Assembly (NCBI GenBank): GCA_965226965.1 | Contig: OZ245715.1 | Coordinates: forward strand, 248,001 to 312,000 | DNA from: Endoryza foliicola | GTDB taxonomy: Bacteria > Bacteroidota > Bacteroidia > Chitinophagales > Chitinophagaceae | Length of the DNA: 64,000 nucleotides | Direction of reading: 5' to 3' | Shown: positions 7,232 through 15,816 of the stretch, piece after piece | Layout of the letters: the number at the start of each line of letters is the position of its first letter | Numbering within the stretch: position 1 is the first letter of the stretch | Notes under the pieces: generated by a model | Told to the model about the DNA's origin: nothing | Seen by the model: the letters and a program-made list of their open reading frames with translations, nothing else | Database searches by the model: none | Translations under genes and position numbers: made by a program

Positions 7232-9967
7232 GAGTCCGAATTCAGTCTTTATTTGATCGATGCATGCATTTACGATCTTCACTACTTTTTCTACCAAAGG
7301 TTGAATGGCATCAGTATTGGTAGCAGTTTTTCCATTTGACTCTACGGTTCTAATATCGTCTTTGAGAGAAGTAATACCCATAGAATCGATGGTACTTTTT
7401 AGCTTGTGCGCCACTTTTCCTGTTTGCTCCCAATTCCCTGCCGCGGCATTTTGTTGTAAATCGGATAAGGTTGCCGGCATCGTATCTACGAATAATTGCA
7501 CCATTTTCTTAACGAATCCTTGATCGCCACCGGAGATTGTTTCCACCATACTTAGGTCGTAGAGTTTGTCGAATGTTTCCATTTTAGAATTTTTGTGAGC
7601 CAGGCTCATGCTACCCATGGTCTGGGGTTGTAAGATATTTGAAATTGCGATAAATAATTTTGTTTCATCAAAAGGCTTGGCAAGATAATCATTCATTCCC
7701 GCACCCAAATACTTCTCACTATCTCCTTTTAATGCATTCGCGGTTAGGGCGATGATTGGAATAGAAGCAACGGATGGATTGCTTAGTTTTCTAATTTGTC
7801 GGGTAGCCTCCATTCCATCTAGTATGGGCATTTGAATGTCCATTAGAACCAGATCAAAAGGTTCTTCTTGTACTTTCGATAAAGCCTCTGCCCCATTGTT
7901 AACCAAACACACTTCGAAGCCCCAGGATTGCAAAATATGCTTTACAAGATATTGATTTAATTCTACATCTTCAGCCACCAACACTCTTCTAGAACCTAAA
8001 CTTTGAAAATTAATTTCAGTGGTTGTTTTCTCTGAATCCGGAATTACCGTGCTCTCCTCAAACGGAACAATGAATGTAAAAACCGACCCTTTTCCGGAAT
8101 CACTCTTCACATCAAAGTAGCCACCCATCATCGACACAATTTCTTTGCAGATACTAAGTCCTAGCCCTGTTCCACCATACATCCTCGAAACCGAACTGCT
8201 GGCTTGAACAAAAGGTTCGAAAATTTCTTTGAGCTTGTCGGCCGGTATTCCTATGCCGGTGTCTTCAATTCTTACTTCTATTTGATGACGCGTTCCTTCT
8301 GCACTAAGTTCCGTCACCACTACTCGAACACTTCCCTTCTCTGTAAATTTGAGGGCATTGCTAATTAAGTTATTTAAAACTTGGCTCAATCGGTAAGGGT
8401 CACCCGTTACAACCAAATTGTCTTTAAGCTTGTTGTCAAATGCGAGAACAATATCTTTTTCTTCAGCCTTGAAAGTAAATCCCTGGATACACATTTCCAC
8501 TCTTTCGGCCAATCGAAAAGGTACATTTTCGAATTGAAGCTTCCCCATTACAATCTTTTCCAAATCCAATACATCGTTTACGATCATTAACAGATTCTTC
8601 GAAGATTCTTGAATCAGTTTCAAGTATTGTTGTTGTTGTGGATTGAGTGCCGTTTTGGCCAATAATCCGGCGATCCCCATTACTCCATTCATTGGTGTAC
8701 GAATCTCATGACTCATATTTGCCAAAAAGGCTTCTTTTGCCTTTGCAATCTCTTCAGTAGCCTTCTTTGCTATTTTCAGTTCTTTTTCTGCTTTGATCCT
8801 TTCTGTGATATCCAAAGAGAACCCAATTACATAAGGCTCTTCATCCTCTTGTTCCATCAAAAAGTTATGATACAACAGGTAAATTTTTCTTCCATCTTTT
8901 GCTAATACGGAAAAAACACCTTCGGCTTTTTTATATTTTCTGATGTTATCGAGATACAATTCTTGGAACAAGGCCCTCTGATCTTCCGGCATAAAATCTG
9001 AAACCGGCTTTCCGATCATTTCTTCAGACGTGTAATTGAACGCGTTTAAGATGGCGGGATTTACCGATTGAAAGAGTCCTTTCAAATCATGTGTGCAAAT
9101 AAGTGCCAAGCTATTTTCAATCAATGATTGATAACGCTCAGCCGATTTGATCCCTTCCTTTTGAATGTTTTTAATAAATGTGATATCAGTATGCGTACCT
9201 AAGATCTTCAAAGGCAGCCCATTGGTGCTTTTTTCGGTGACCATTCCCCTATCCAACACCCAATGAATAGAGCCATCATTGTGATAAATGCGGTATTCCA
9301 AACTATGATGATCAATCAATCCTGCTTTATACAGTTCATCATTCTTTTTTAAAATGTTTCGGTCTTCCGGATGTACACGATCCCACCAGAGCTTCGCATT
9401 GCTTTCAATTGGCTCTTCTTTTGTACCCAACATCTCAAACTCTTGCTTCGAGAAAAATGTTTCATTGGTTTGGAAATCATGTTCCCATACATTGTCTCCA
9501 AGCCTTTCCAAAGAAAACCAAAGACTACTGGCACGTTTCTCCACCATTTTTCGGGCTGTAATATCAGTTGCATAACCAATAAACATCCTGATTTCCCCTT
9601 TCTCATCTAGAATCGGCGCCAGGTGTCTAAAAATATATTCCATGGAACCATCCGGTTTAACAGATTGTTCTTCCCACTGTTGTTCTTTCTTAAACTTCTT
9701 AATTAAATCGTATCGTTCCTGTCGCTTCTTTGCGATCTCCATGTTTTTACCTCTCATCCTGCAGTAATCTGCATCCGTTTTCCCAATAATCCATTCTCTT
9801 ACTTCAGGATTTCGGATCGCTTTAGGGTTTACAAACATATAGCGTTGATCCTTGTCTATTACCGCTAAGTCTGCCGGAACATTGTTCAAGATGTCTTCAT
9901 AGAAAGCTTTCTGATCTTTAAGTTTTTGATCAGCATTCGTTGCTGAGTTACGTCTTTCAGTACCCAC
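7229..9967 (-). CDS. Hybrid PAS sensor histidine kinase, C-terminal part (frame broken from its N-terminal part)
   Basis: In this frame's numbering: PAS domains at about 20-140, 146-265 and 276-395; HisKA with the phospho-acceptor His in NMSHEIRTPMNG (H420); HATPase with NNLISNALKF, EDTGIGIP and GGTGLGLSI; a receiver domain with D710 in VLMDIQMPILDG; and an HPt domain with H854 in AHKLKST. It is therefore a complete phosphorelay kinase (His-Asp-His). The first ~18 residues are out-of-frame nonsense; sensible sequence begins LKDQKAFYEDILNNVPAD. The matching upstream piece lies in a different frame at 9886-10491. Adding one base in the short A-runs at 9917-9927 would fuse both into about 1,087 residues. 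It is operonic with the H-NOX and sigma-54 regulator genes and is probably the partner of the H-NOX sensor (inference). Confidence 0.85.
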   Translation of the reverse strand: MGTERRNSATNADQKLKDQKAFYEDILNNVPADLAVIDKDQRYMFVNPKAIRNPEVREWIIGKTDADYCRMRGKNMEIAKKRQERYDLIKKFKKEQQWEEQSVKPDGSMEYIFRHLAPILDEKGEIRMFIGYATDITARKMVEKRASSLWFSLERLGDNVWEHDFQTNETFFSKQEFEMLGTKEEPIESNAKLWWDRVHPEDRNILKKNDELYKAGLIDHHSLEYRIYHNDGSIHWVLDRGMVTEKSTNGLPLKILGTHTDITFIKNIQKEGIKSAERYQSLIENSLALICTHDLKGLFQSVNPAILNAFNYTSEEMIGKPVSDFMPEDQRALFQELYLDNIRKYKKAEGVFSVLAKDGRKIYLLYHNFLMEQEDEEPYVIGFSLDITERIKAEKELKIAKKATEEIAKAKEAFLANMSHEIRTPMNGVMGIAGLLAKTALNPQQQQYLKLIQESSKNLLMIVNDVLDLEKIVMGKLQFENVPFRLAERVEMCIQGFTFKAEEKDIVLAFDNKLKDNLVVTGDPYRLSQVLNNLISNALKFTEKGSVRVVVTELSAEGTRHQIEVRIEDTGIGIPADKLKEIFEPFVQASSSVSRMYGGTGLGLSICKEIVSMMGGYFDVKSDSGKGSVFTFIVPFEESTVIPDSEKTTTEINFQSLGSRRVLVAEDVELNQYLVKHILQSWGFEVCLVNNGAEALSKVQEEPFDLVLMDIQMPILDGMEATRQIRKLSNPSVASIPIIALTANALKGDSEKYLGAGMNDYLAKPFDETKLFIAISNILQPQTMGSMSLAHKNSKMETFDKLYDLSMVETISGGDQGFVKKMVQLFVDTMPATLSDLQQNAAAGNWEQTGKVAHKLKSTIDSMGITSLKDDIRTVESNGKTATNTDAIQPLVEKVVKIVNACIDQIKTEFGL

Positions 9968-10491
9968 AAATTCCCTTTATAAATACCATTTGCCCATATT
10001 GGAATAAACTCAACGAGAACAATTCGATCGTATTGCAAATGAACTTCGGTTGCTCCAACCGGTGCACGTTCTGCCCAATAATTACCGTGGATAACATCAA
10101 ATATCCCTTGTTCTTTAAAACTTCCTGCAATACGATTGAGTATTACTTTCGACTCGCAACCCACTAAATCGGCTGGCGCAAACGGCAAGTGAAACAAATC
10201 GCAGAATTGCTGATTAACGAGTACTGTATTGCCAAATTCGTCTTCCATCCATACAGCATTCTGCAGGTTTTGCACCAATAACATCATTCTGGTGCTGGTT
10301 GCCAGTAACTCCTCGTTTTTATTGGTAAGAACCTCGGTACGTTCTTTTACTTTTTCTTCTAACTTCTGGTTAATAGCGTAGAGCTCTGAAGATTTTTGTT
10401 CTAAAATCAGTTCAACGGCTTTCCGTGCCTGTCGCTCCCGCTCTAAGATTTCCTTTAAAGCAGCAATTTCATGGGTCAAGTCTACCTGCAT
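9886..10491 (-). CDS. Hybrid sensor kinase, N-terminal part (coiled coil + PAS), truncated by frameshift
   Basis: 201 residues from the ATG at 10491 (a TTG lies one codon earlier). Residues ~3-65 form a charged coiled coil (EIAALKEILERERQARKAVE onward), common at the start of H-NOX- and haem-linked kinases. Residues ~70-185 form a PAS domain ending in WVLKDVTQQ, the typical end of a PAS/PAC unit. After KNLK the frame runs into RKLSMKTS and stops, while the next frame continues as DQKAFYEDIL. The ORF begins just after the H-NOX stop codon, so translation is probably coupled. Either the gene is a genuine frameshift mutant, a base was missed in a short A-run, or the ribosome/RNA polymerase slips. 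Confidence 0.75.
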   Translation of the reverse strand: MQVDLTHEIAALKEILERERQARKAVELILEQKSSELYAINQKLEEKVKERTEVLTNKNEELLATSTRMMLLVQNLQNAVWMEDEFGNTVLVNQQFCDLFHLPFAPADLVGCESKVILNRIAGSFKEQGIFDVIHGNYWAERAPVGATEVHLQYDRIVLVEFIPIWANGIYKGNLWVLKDVTQQRMLIKNLKIRKLSMKTS

Positions 10492-10494
10492 CAA

Positions 10495-11025
10495 CTACTT
10501 TCTTAAAATAAATTTTGTATCTCCTGTGCTTAATGGCTCCATATCAACAGTGGCAGTTTCGCTAAAATGATCGATACTGCCTTTAAACAATCCTAGTGCT
10601 AAATGCTCCATTTTTCTTGCAGAATGGTAAGTGAGCACTAATTCCGATTCTGTGTAGTTGATCACTGAAAATCTTGGCAACTCAGCATCCGGATACAATT
10701 TCAACACCTCCGGATGAATGTAATTATCAATTTTTGAAAGGAAGGCGAACAGTCCGGCATCTCGATTGATCATTTGAGGATACGATTTTGCCAACATAGC
10801 AAACAAATACTTTCCAAATGCTTCTAACAGGTCGGGAATGGGAATACCGGTATTATTACTTAAGGATACCACCAAGTTCACGATCTCCTTATGATCATAC
10901 GTACCTACCGAAGTATATACACCTTTTGACTGCAAGTTCGATTCGTTTACGATCTTACTGGCTGTTACAAATCCAAACTGATTCTCAACCATTTCCAGAA
11001 AACCCGTGAATACCATTCCTTTCAT
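10495..11025 (-). CDS. H-NOX haem-binding NO sensor
   Basis: 176 residues, the standard size of a stand-alone H-NOX (HNOB) domain. Key residues are visible: the proximal haem ligand H104 in YIHPEVLKLYPDAELPRF and the Y-x-S-x-R haem-propionate motif Y133/S135/R137 in TYHSARK. The position corresponding to the distal Tyr of O2-binding H-NOX proteins (five residues after the motif Arg) is Leu142, which argues for NO selectivity; this alignment is by spacing only. Known H-NOX proteins inhibit or activate a neighbouring histidine kinase when NO binds. Here the kinase gene begins immediately downstream and a sigma-54 regulator gene ends 7 bp upstream, giving a sensor-kinase-regulator cassette. Confidence 0.93.
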   Translation of the reverse strand: MKGMVFTGFLEMVENQFGFVTASKIVNESNLQSKGVYTSVGTYDHKEIVNLVVSLSNNTGIPIPDLLEAFGKYLFAMLAKSYPQMINRDAGLFAFLSKIDNYIHPEVLKLYPDAELPRFSVINYTESELVLTYHSARKMEHLALGLFKGSIDHFSETATVDMEPLSTGDTKFILRK

Positions 11026-11032
11026 ATGCTTG

Positions 11033-12394
11033 CTATTTTGTTACTAGTTCGCCGGCTTGAATCATCCGGTACAAAGTCGATTTCCCAACATCTAATTTTT
11101 TCGCAACCAATAATACATCGCGATCGTACTTATCTAAAAAGTATTGAATAATATCCACTTCATACTCTTTCAGCGACTTTTCTTTCGCCATGATATTATT
11201 AATGCTATTGCTGTTTTGAACACTAATGTTTTCGGGTTGAATGGTCTCTGCATCACTTAAAACCACCGACAATTCCATCACTGACTTCAACTCACGCACG
11301 TTTCCGGGAAATGGATAATTGAGTAACTTTTGTTGCGATTCTTCACTTAACGATTTTTTCTCCATTTGGTTCTCCTTGCAGAACTGGTCCACAAAATGTT
11401 TTGCCAAAAGCAGAATATCTGTTCCCCTTTCCCTTAAGGCAGGCAAAGAAATAGGTAAACCGATCAAGCGATAATACAAGTCTTCCCGAAATCGTTTCGC
11501 TGCCACTTCATCCAATAAATTCCGGTGAGTAGCTACAATGATGCGTGCGTTAATCTGCACCACTTCATTTCCCCCTACCCTTGTGATCTCTCTTTCTTGC
11601 AATGCTCTTAACAACTTAGCTTGCAAGTTGATATCTAATTCGCCAATTTCGTCTAAGAAAAGTGTACCATTATTGGCTTCTTCAAATTTTCCAATTCTTC
11701 TAGTAACGGCTCCTGTAAACGCACCTTTTTCGTGACCAAACAATTCACTTTCAATCAGATCTTTTGGAATAGCAGCCACATTTACGGCAACAAAGGGTTT
11801 GTTCGACTTATCGGAATTATAATGAATGGCTTTCGCAACCATTTCTTTACCGGTACCGGTTTCACCTGTAACGGAAACCGTAATATTACTCTTAGAAGCT
11901 TTTTCGATGAGTGCAAATACCTTTTGTATGGGGTCACTCTTACCAATTAAAAACTTCGAAAAATCATATTTCTTTCCAACTTGTTCTTTCAATTGTTCCA
12001 CCTGTTGTTTTAAACCATTGATCTCACTCAAGTGCATCAGGCTCTTCCACACATGGTCTTTTGTGTCCTCGTCTTTAACAATATAGTCAAACGCACCGCT
12101 CTTTAGTAAGTTGATGGCAGTACCCACATCTTCCTGCCCGGAAATAATGATTACCTGAATATTAGGATATGAGTCTTTGATCTTCTTCAAAACCAAATCT
12201 CCATCCATATCCGGCATGGAATAATCAAGCGTTACTACATCAGGCAGTTCGTGTAATTTAGAAAAGAACTCCTTCGCACTTTCGAATCGCTTTACTTCAA
12301 AATCGGGGTTCAAGGAAAGGTAATGTTGAAGCATGGACCCATACCAGGTATCATCTTCAAGAATAAAAATTTTAAGGTTATGCGTGTTCTTCAT
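11033..12394 (-). CDS. NtrC-family sigma-54-dependent response regulator
   Basis: 453 residues. An N-terminal receiver domain has acidic pocket residues in ILEDD, the phosphorylated Asp57 in TLDYSMPDMDG and a conserved Lys in IVKDED. The AAA+ domain carries Walker A GETGTGKE (177-184), the sigma-54-contacting loop GAFTGA (224-229), Walker B GTLFLDEIGEL and the arginine finger region FREDLYYRL. A Fis-like helix-turn-helix lies at the C-terminus (VAKKLDVGKSTLYRMIQ). It is the first gene of the operon with H-NOX and hybrid kinase, so it is the likely output of that phosphorelay; target promoters (-24/-12 type) were not found in the window. Confidence 0.93.
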   Translation of the reverse strand: MKNTHNLKIFILEDDTWYGSMLQHYLSLNPDFEVKRFESAKEFFSKLHELPDVVTLDYSMPDMDGDLVLKKIKDSYPNIQVIIISGQEDVGTAINLLKSGAFDYIVKDEDTKDHVWKSLMHLSEINGLKQQVEQLKEQVGKKYDFSKFLIGKSDPIQKVFALIEKASKSNITVSVTGETGTGKEMVAKAIHYNSDKSNKPFVAVNVAAIPKDLIESELFGHEKGAFTGAVTRRIGKFEEANNGTLFLDEIGELDINLQAKLLRALQEREITRVGGNEVVQINARIIVATHRNLLDEVAAKRFREDLYYRLIGLPISLPALRERGTDILLLAKHFVDQFCKENQMEKKSLSEESQQKLLNYPFPGNVRELKSVMELSVVLSDAETIQPENISVQNSNSINNIMAKEKSLKEYEVDIIQYFLDKYDRDVLLVAKKLDVGKSTLYRMIQAGELVTK

Positions 12395-12586
12395 ATTGGA
12401 TTATTGCGCAACCTTCTTAACGAAGGGTCGGATTGATTTATTCCCAAAAAAAGACAGTTTCCCGATCCTTGCAACAACTTTATTTCAGCTTCATAAGTTA
12501 TTAATTATCAAAGGATAAAGGTTTCCACTTATGGGAGCCGAAGTAGTGATTTACTGCTTGCTAACAGCCATTGAAACACGAATTCC

Positions 12587-12594
12587 TATCTTTG
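12587..12594 (+). promoter_or_regulatory. -7 box TATCTTTG 4 nt before the helicase ATG
   Basis: Perfect match to TAnnTTTG. Only AAAC separates it from the ATG at 12599, so transcription should begin at or next to the start codon, giving a leaderless mRNA. The TTG at 12571-12573 is too close (13 nt) for a standard -33 element. The rest of the 204-bp divergent gap shows only a small CCTTC/GAAGG hairpin near 12412. Confidence 0.55.
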
Positions 12595-12598
12595 AAAC

Positions 12599-15500
12599 AT
12601 GAGCTTTATCAGAGAAAAACTAGTAGAAAAATTCAATGCCGAATACGAACGATTGAACGATCAGCAAAAAACTGCCGTTGACGCCATAGAAGGGCCCGTA
12701 ATGGTAATTGCCGGACCCGGTACCGGAAAAACGCAGATTCTTGCCTGCCGCATCGGAAACATCCTTTTGAAAACAGATGTAAACCCTGAAAACATCCTTT
12801 GCCTTACATTCACCGATGCCGGTGTAATAGCCATGAGAAAGCGCTTGCTGCAATTCATTGGACCCGATGCCTACAAGGTGAACATCAATACTTATCACTC
12901 CTTCTGCAATGAAATTATTCAAGACAACCTATCACTGTTCGATAAGACCTATCTCGACCCCATCTCTGAGCTAGAACAAATCGAACTCATGAAAGAACTC
13001 ATCGACGGTTTTAAAAAAGGCAATCCTTTGAAAAGATACCGTGGCGATGTGTATTTCGAAACCAAATCCCTCCTCAGCCTTTTCTCTACCATGAAAAAAG
13101 AGGGATGGACTCCCCAGTTCCTCAATGACGCCATCGACCGGTATATTAATGATCTTCCTTTCAGAGACGAAAACATCGCCAAAAAGGCCGTGGGCAATTT
13201 CAAAAAAGGAGATGTAAGAACCGATAGAGTTGAAATCGAAGTAAAGAAAGTTGAAAAGCTGAGAGCGGCCGTCAATGAATTCGAACGATTTCAAGAGGCC
13301 ATGCGAAAAAGAAATCGATATGATTTCGACGACATGATCAATTGGGTGATACAAGCATTCAAAGAAAACCAATCCCTATTGCTCGAATACCAAGAAAAAT
13401 ATCAATTCATATTGGTAGACGAATACCAAGATTCGAGCGGTACTCAAAACATGTTAGTGTCCCTATTGATCAATTATTGGGAGCAGCCGAACATATTTGT
13501 AGTGGGCGATGACGATCAAAGTATTTATCGTTTCCAAGGAGCCAATTTGGAAAACATGGTAGAAATCGCCGATCAATACAAAGCCCAGATTAAGACCATT
13601 GTATTGTCGAATAACTATCGTTCAACGCAACCCATTCTCAATATTGCAAAATCATTGATCGATCGAAACAATGAACGATTGGTACAGAAAATTCCGAATC
13701 TTACAAAAGAATTGATTGCTTCCAATCCGAAATGGCAGGGCAGTTTTCCTGAACCTAGAATTGTAGAGTTTGAAAACAAGAGAGTAGAACTGATTGGAAT
13801 TACAGATCAAATTAGTAAATGGATTCAAAATGGTGTAAACCCGGCTTCTATCGCTGTACTGTATCGTGAAAATGCTTTTGGCTCGGAGTTGCAAGACTAT
13901 CTCAAACTCAAAAACATTCCTTTTTACAGCAAGCGAAGATTCAATTTGTTCGGAATTCCATTGATCAATAAAATACTGTTGCATCTTCGATACATCAATG
14001 CAGAATTGGATACACCTTATGGTGGAGACGAGATGTTGTTCGAGTTATTACACGCCAATTGGTACGGCATACCCCCTATCGAAATTGCCAAGATCACTTC
14101 TACGGTAGCAGAAAAAAGATACAGTGAAGACGGCAGCAGTTTGCGCAAATATCTATTCGACAAAGCCACGGAAGCGCCACGTGATCTTTTTGCCACCGGT
14201 ATTCATCCGGGTCTAAAAAAGGCCATCACGCTGGCTGAAAAATTCATTGGCGATGCTTACAATGTCACCTTACAACAATTGTTTGAATCGATCATAAGAG
14301 AAACAGGGATTTTGAGCAGCATTATGCAAAGCCCTAACAAGCACCATGATTTAGAAGCGCTCACTTCTCTATTTAATTTTGTAAAAGATGAAACCCATCG
14401 TAATCCTTCTTTGCATTTAAAAGAATTTGTAGGCGTAATTGATATCATGGAGAGAGAAGGTATTGAGTTGCCTTTGATGGAAACCAGCGGTTCAGAGAAA
14501 GGGGTGAATTTACTCACCAACCATGGCTCTAAGGGATTGGAATTTGAACATGTAATTGTAGCCGGTTGCGATGCAAAATCTTGGGAGAAAAAAGCCAACA
14601 GAAGCAAAGGCTTCAAGCTACCCGATACTGTGTTTAGCACTATGGCGGGCAATGCTTCGGAAGAAGAACTCCGACGCTTGTTCTATGTGGCCATCACACG
14701 GGCCGAAAAGGAGTTGATCATTACTTATTCAAAAAACAATGAAAAAGGAAAAGCTTTGGAGCCAACTCGCTTCATTGCGGAGATCATAGACAGCAATGGC
14801 ACTGCCATTGAATCGAGGGTGATAGATCCGGAAACGATCATGGAATACCAGAGTATTCCTTTCAACACCATCATTGCACCTGAAATTGAAAAAATAGAAG
14901 CCGACTTTATCGATCGAATATTGGAGAAGTTTACGATGAACGTAACGGCTTTGAACAATTATTTGAACTGTCCGCTCAATTTCTATTTCAACAACCTGGT
15001 TCGCATTCCTTCACCAAAAAACGAAAGCACTGAATTTGGATCTGCTGTGCACTTTGCTTTGGAAAAGCTCTTCAAAGGAATGCAAGAACACCCCGCCAAT
15101 GAGTTTCCGGGTAAGGACCAATTTACAAGGGATTTTGATTGGTACATGCATCGCCATCGCGAAAGTTTTACCCAAGAGCAGTTCAATAGAAGAATGGAGT
15201 ATGGTCATGAAATACTTTCCACTTACTATGACAACAATATCAGTCGCTTCAACAAAATAGTTGCCATTGAGCGCAACATCCGTAATGTGGTAGTGAACGG
15301 CGTTCCATTGAAAGGAAAACTCGATAAACTGGAATTCAATGGAAAAGAAGTGAATGTAGTAGATTATAAAACGGGGGATCCTGAAAAAGCGGATAAAAAG
15401 CTGAAAAGGCCGAACGACAAAGACCCCAATGGAGGAGATTATTGGCGTCAGGCGGTGTTTTATAAGATCTTGATTGATCATTATGAACAGAAAGATTGGA

Positions 15501-15757
15501 AAGTAGTGAGTACTGAATTCGACTTTATTGAACCAACCAACGATAAGAAATCGGAGCGCGCAAAAGTGGATATCACTGCTGCCGATGTAACCACCGTTAA
15601 GCAGCAAATTGTGGAGGTTTGGGAGAAAATTCAGGCTCGGGACTTCTATACGGGATGCGGGAAAGCCGACTGCCATTGGTGTGAATTTGTGAAAACCAAT
15701 AATATGGCGGTAGCGCTTCACGAGCTCAGCGCCGACGGAGAAGAAGATCTTTCTTAA
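12599..15757 (+). CDS. UvrD/Rep-type ATP-dependent helicase with C-terminal PD-(D/E)XK iron-sulfur nuclease
   Basis: 1,052 residues. An SF1 helicase core has Walker A AGPGTGKT (38-45), motif II ILVDEYQDSS, VVGDDDQSIYRFQGA, the motif V-like NHGSKGLEFEHVIVAG and a motif VI-like RRLFYVAITRAEKEL. The C-terminal third is a RecB/AddB-like nuclease: GKLDKLE ... VVDYKTG gives the Asp and Asp-x-Lys catalytic set. C791 together with C1020-x4-C1025-x2-C1028 is arranged like the 4Fe-4S clamp of AddB/Dna2 nucleases. It probably processes DNA ends or replication intermediates. No AddA/AddB partner lies nearby, so it may act as a single-chain helicase-nuclease. The ATG sits 4 nt after a -7 promoter box. Confidence 0.88.
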   Translation: MSFIREKLVEKFNAEYERLNDQQKTAVDAIEGPVMVIAGPGTGKTQILACRIGNILLKTDVNPENILCLTFTDAGVIAMRKRLLQFIGPDAYKVNINTYHSFCNEIIQDNLSLFDKTYLDPISELEQIELMKELIDGFKKGNPLKRYRGDVYFETKSLLSLFSTMKKEGWTPQFLNDAIDRYINDLPFRDENIAKKAVGNFKKGDVRTDRVEIEVKKVEKLRAAVNEFERFQEAMRKRNRYDFDDMINWVIQAFKENQSLLLEYQEKYQFILVDEYQDSSGTQNMLVSLLINYWEQPNIFVVGDDDQSIYRFQGANLENMVEIADQYKAQIKTIVLSNNYRSTQPILNIAKSLIDRNNERLVQKIPNLTKELIASNPKWQGSFPEPRIVEFENKRVELIGITDQISKWIQNGVNPASIAVLYRENAFGSELQDYLKLKNIPFYSKRRFNLFGIPLINKILLHLRYINAELDTPYGGDEMLFELLHANWYGIPPIEIAKITSTVAEKRYSEDGSSLRKYLFDKATEAPRDLFATGIHPGLKKAITLAEKFIGDAYNVTLQQLFESIIRETGILSSIMQSPNKHHDLEALTSLFNFVKDETHRNPSLHLKEFVGVIDIMEREGIELPLMETSGSEKGVNLLTNHGSKGLEFEHVIVAGCDAKSWEKKANRSKGFKLPDTVFSTMAGNASEEELRRLFYVAITRAEKELIITYSKNNEKGKALEPTRFIAEIIDSNGTAIESRVIDPETIMEYQSIPFNTIIAPEIEKIEADFIDRILEKFTMNVTALNNYLNCPLNFYFNNLVRIPSPKNESTEFGSAVHFALEKLFKGMQEHPANEFPGKDQFTRDFDWYMHRHRESFTQEQFNRRMEYGHEILSTYYDNNISRFNKIVAIERNIRNVVVNGVPLKGKLDKLEFNGKEVNVVDYKTGDPEKADKKLKRPNDKDPNGGDYWRQAVFYKILIDHYEQKDWKVVSTEFDFIEPTNDKKSERAKVDITAADVTTVKQQIVEVWEKIQARDFYTGCGKADCHWCEFVKTNNMAVALHELSADGEEDLS

Positions 15758-15816
15758 TGTTTATGGAAATCTTGACAATTAGTTCTTGGGAAAGACTGTA
15801 ATTTTACGCCTCTGTT

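Noticed and set aside
9886..9967. Programmed -1 ribosomal frameshift in the kinase
   Set aside because: The local heptamer C-AAA-AAC fits the slippery rule only in part and no stimulatory hairpin was seen, so it is kept only as one of several explanations.
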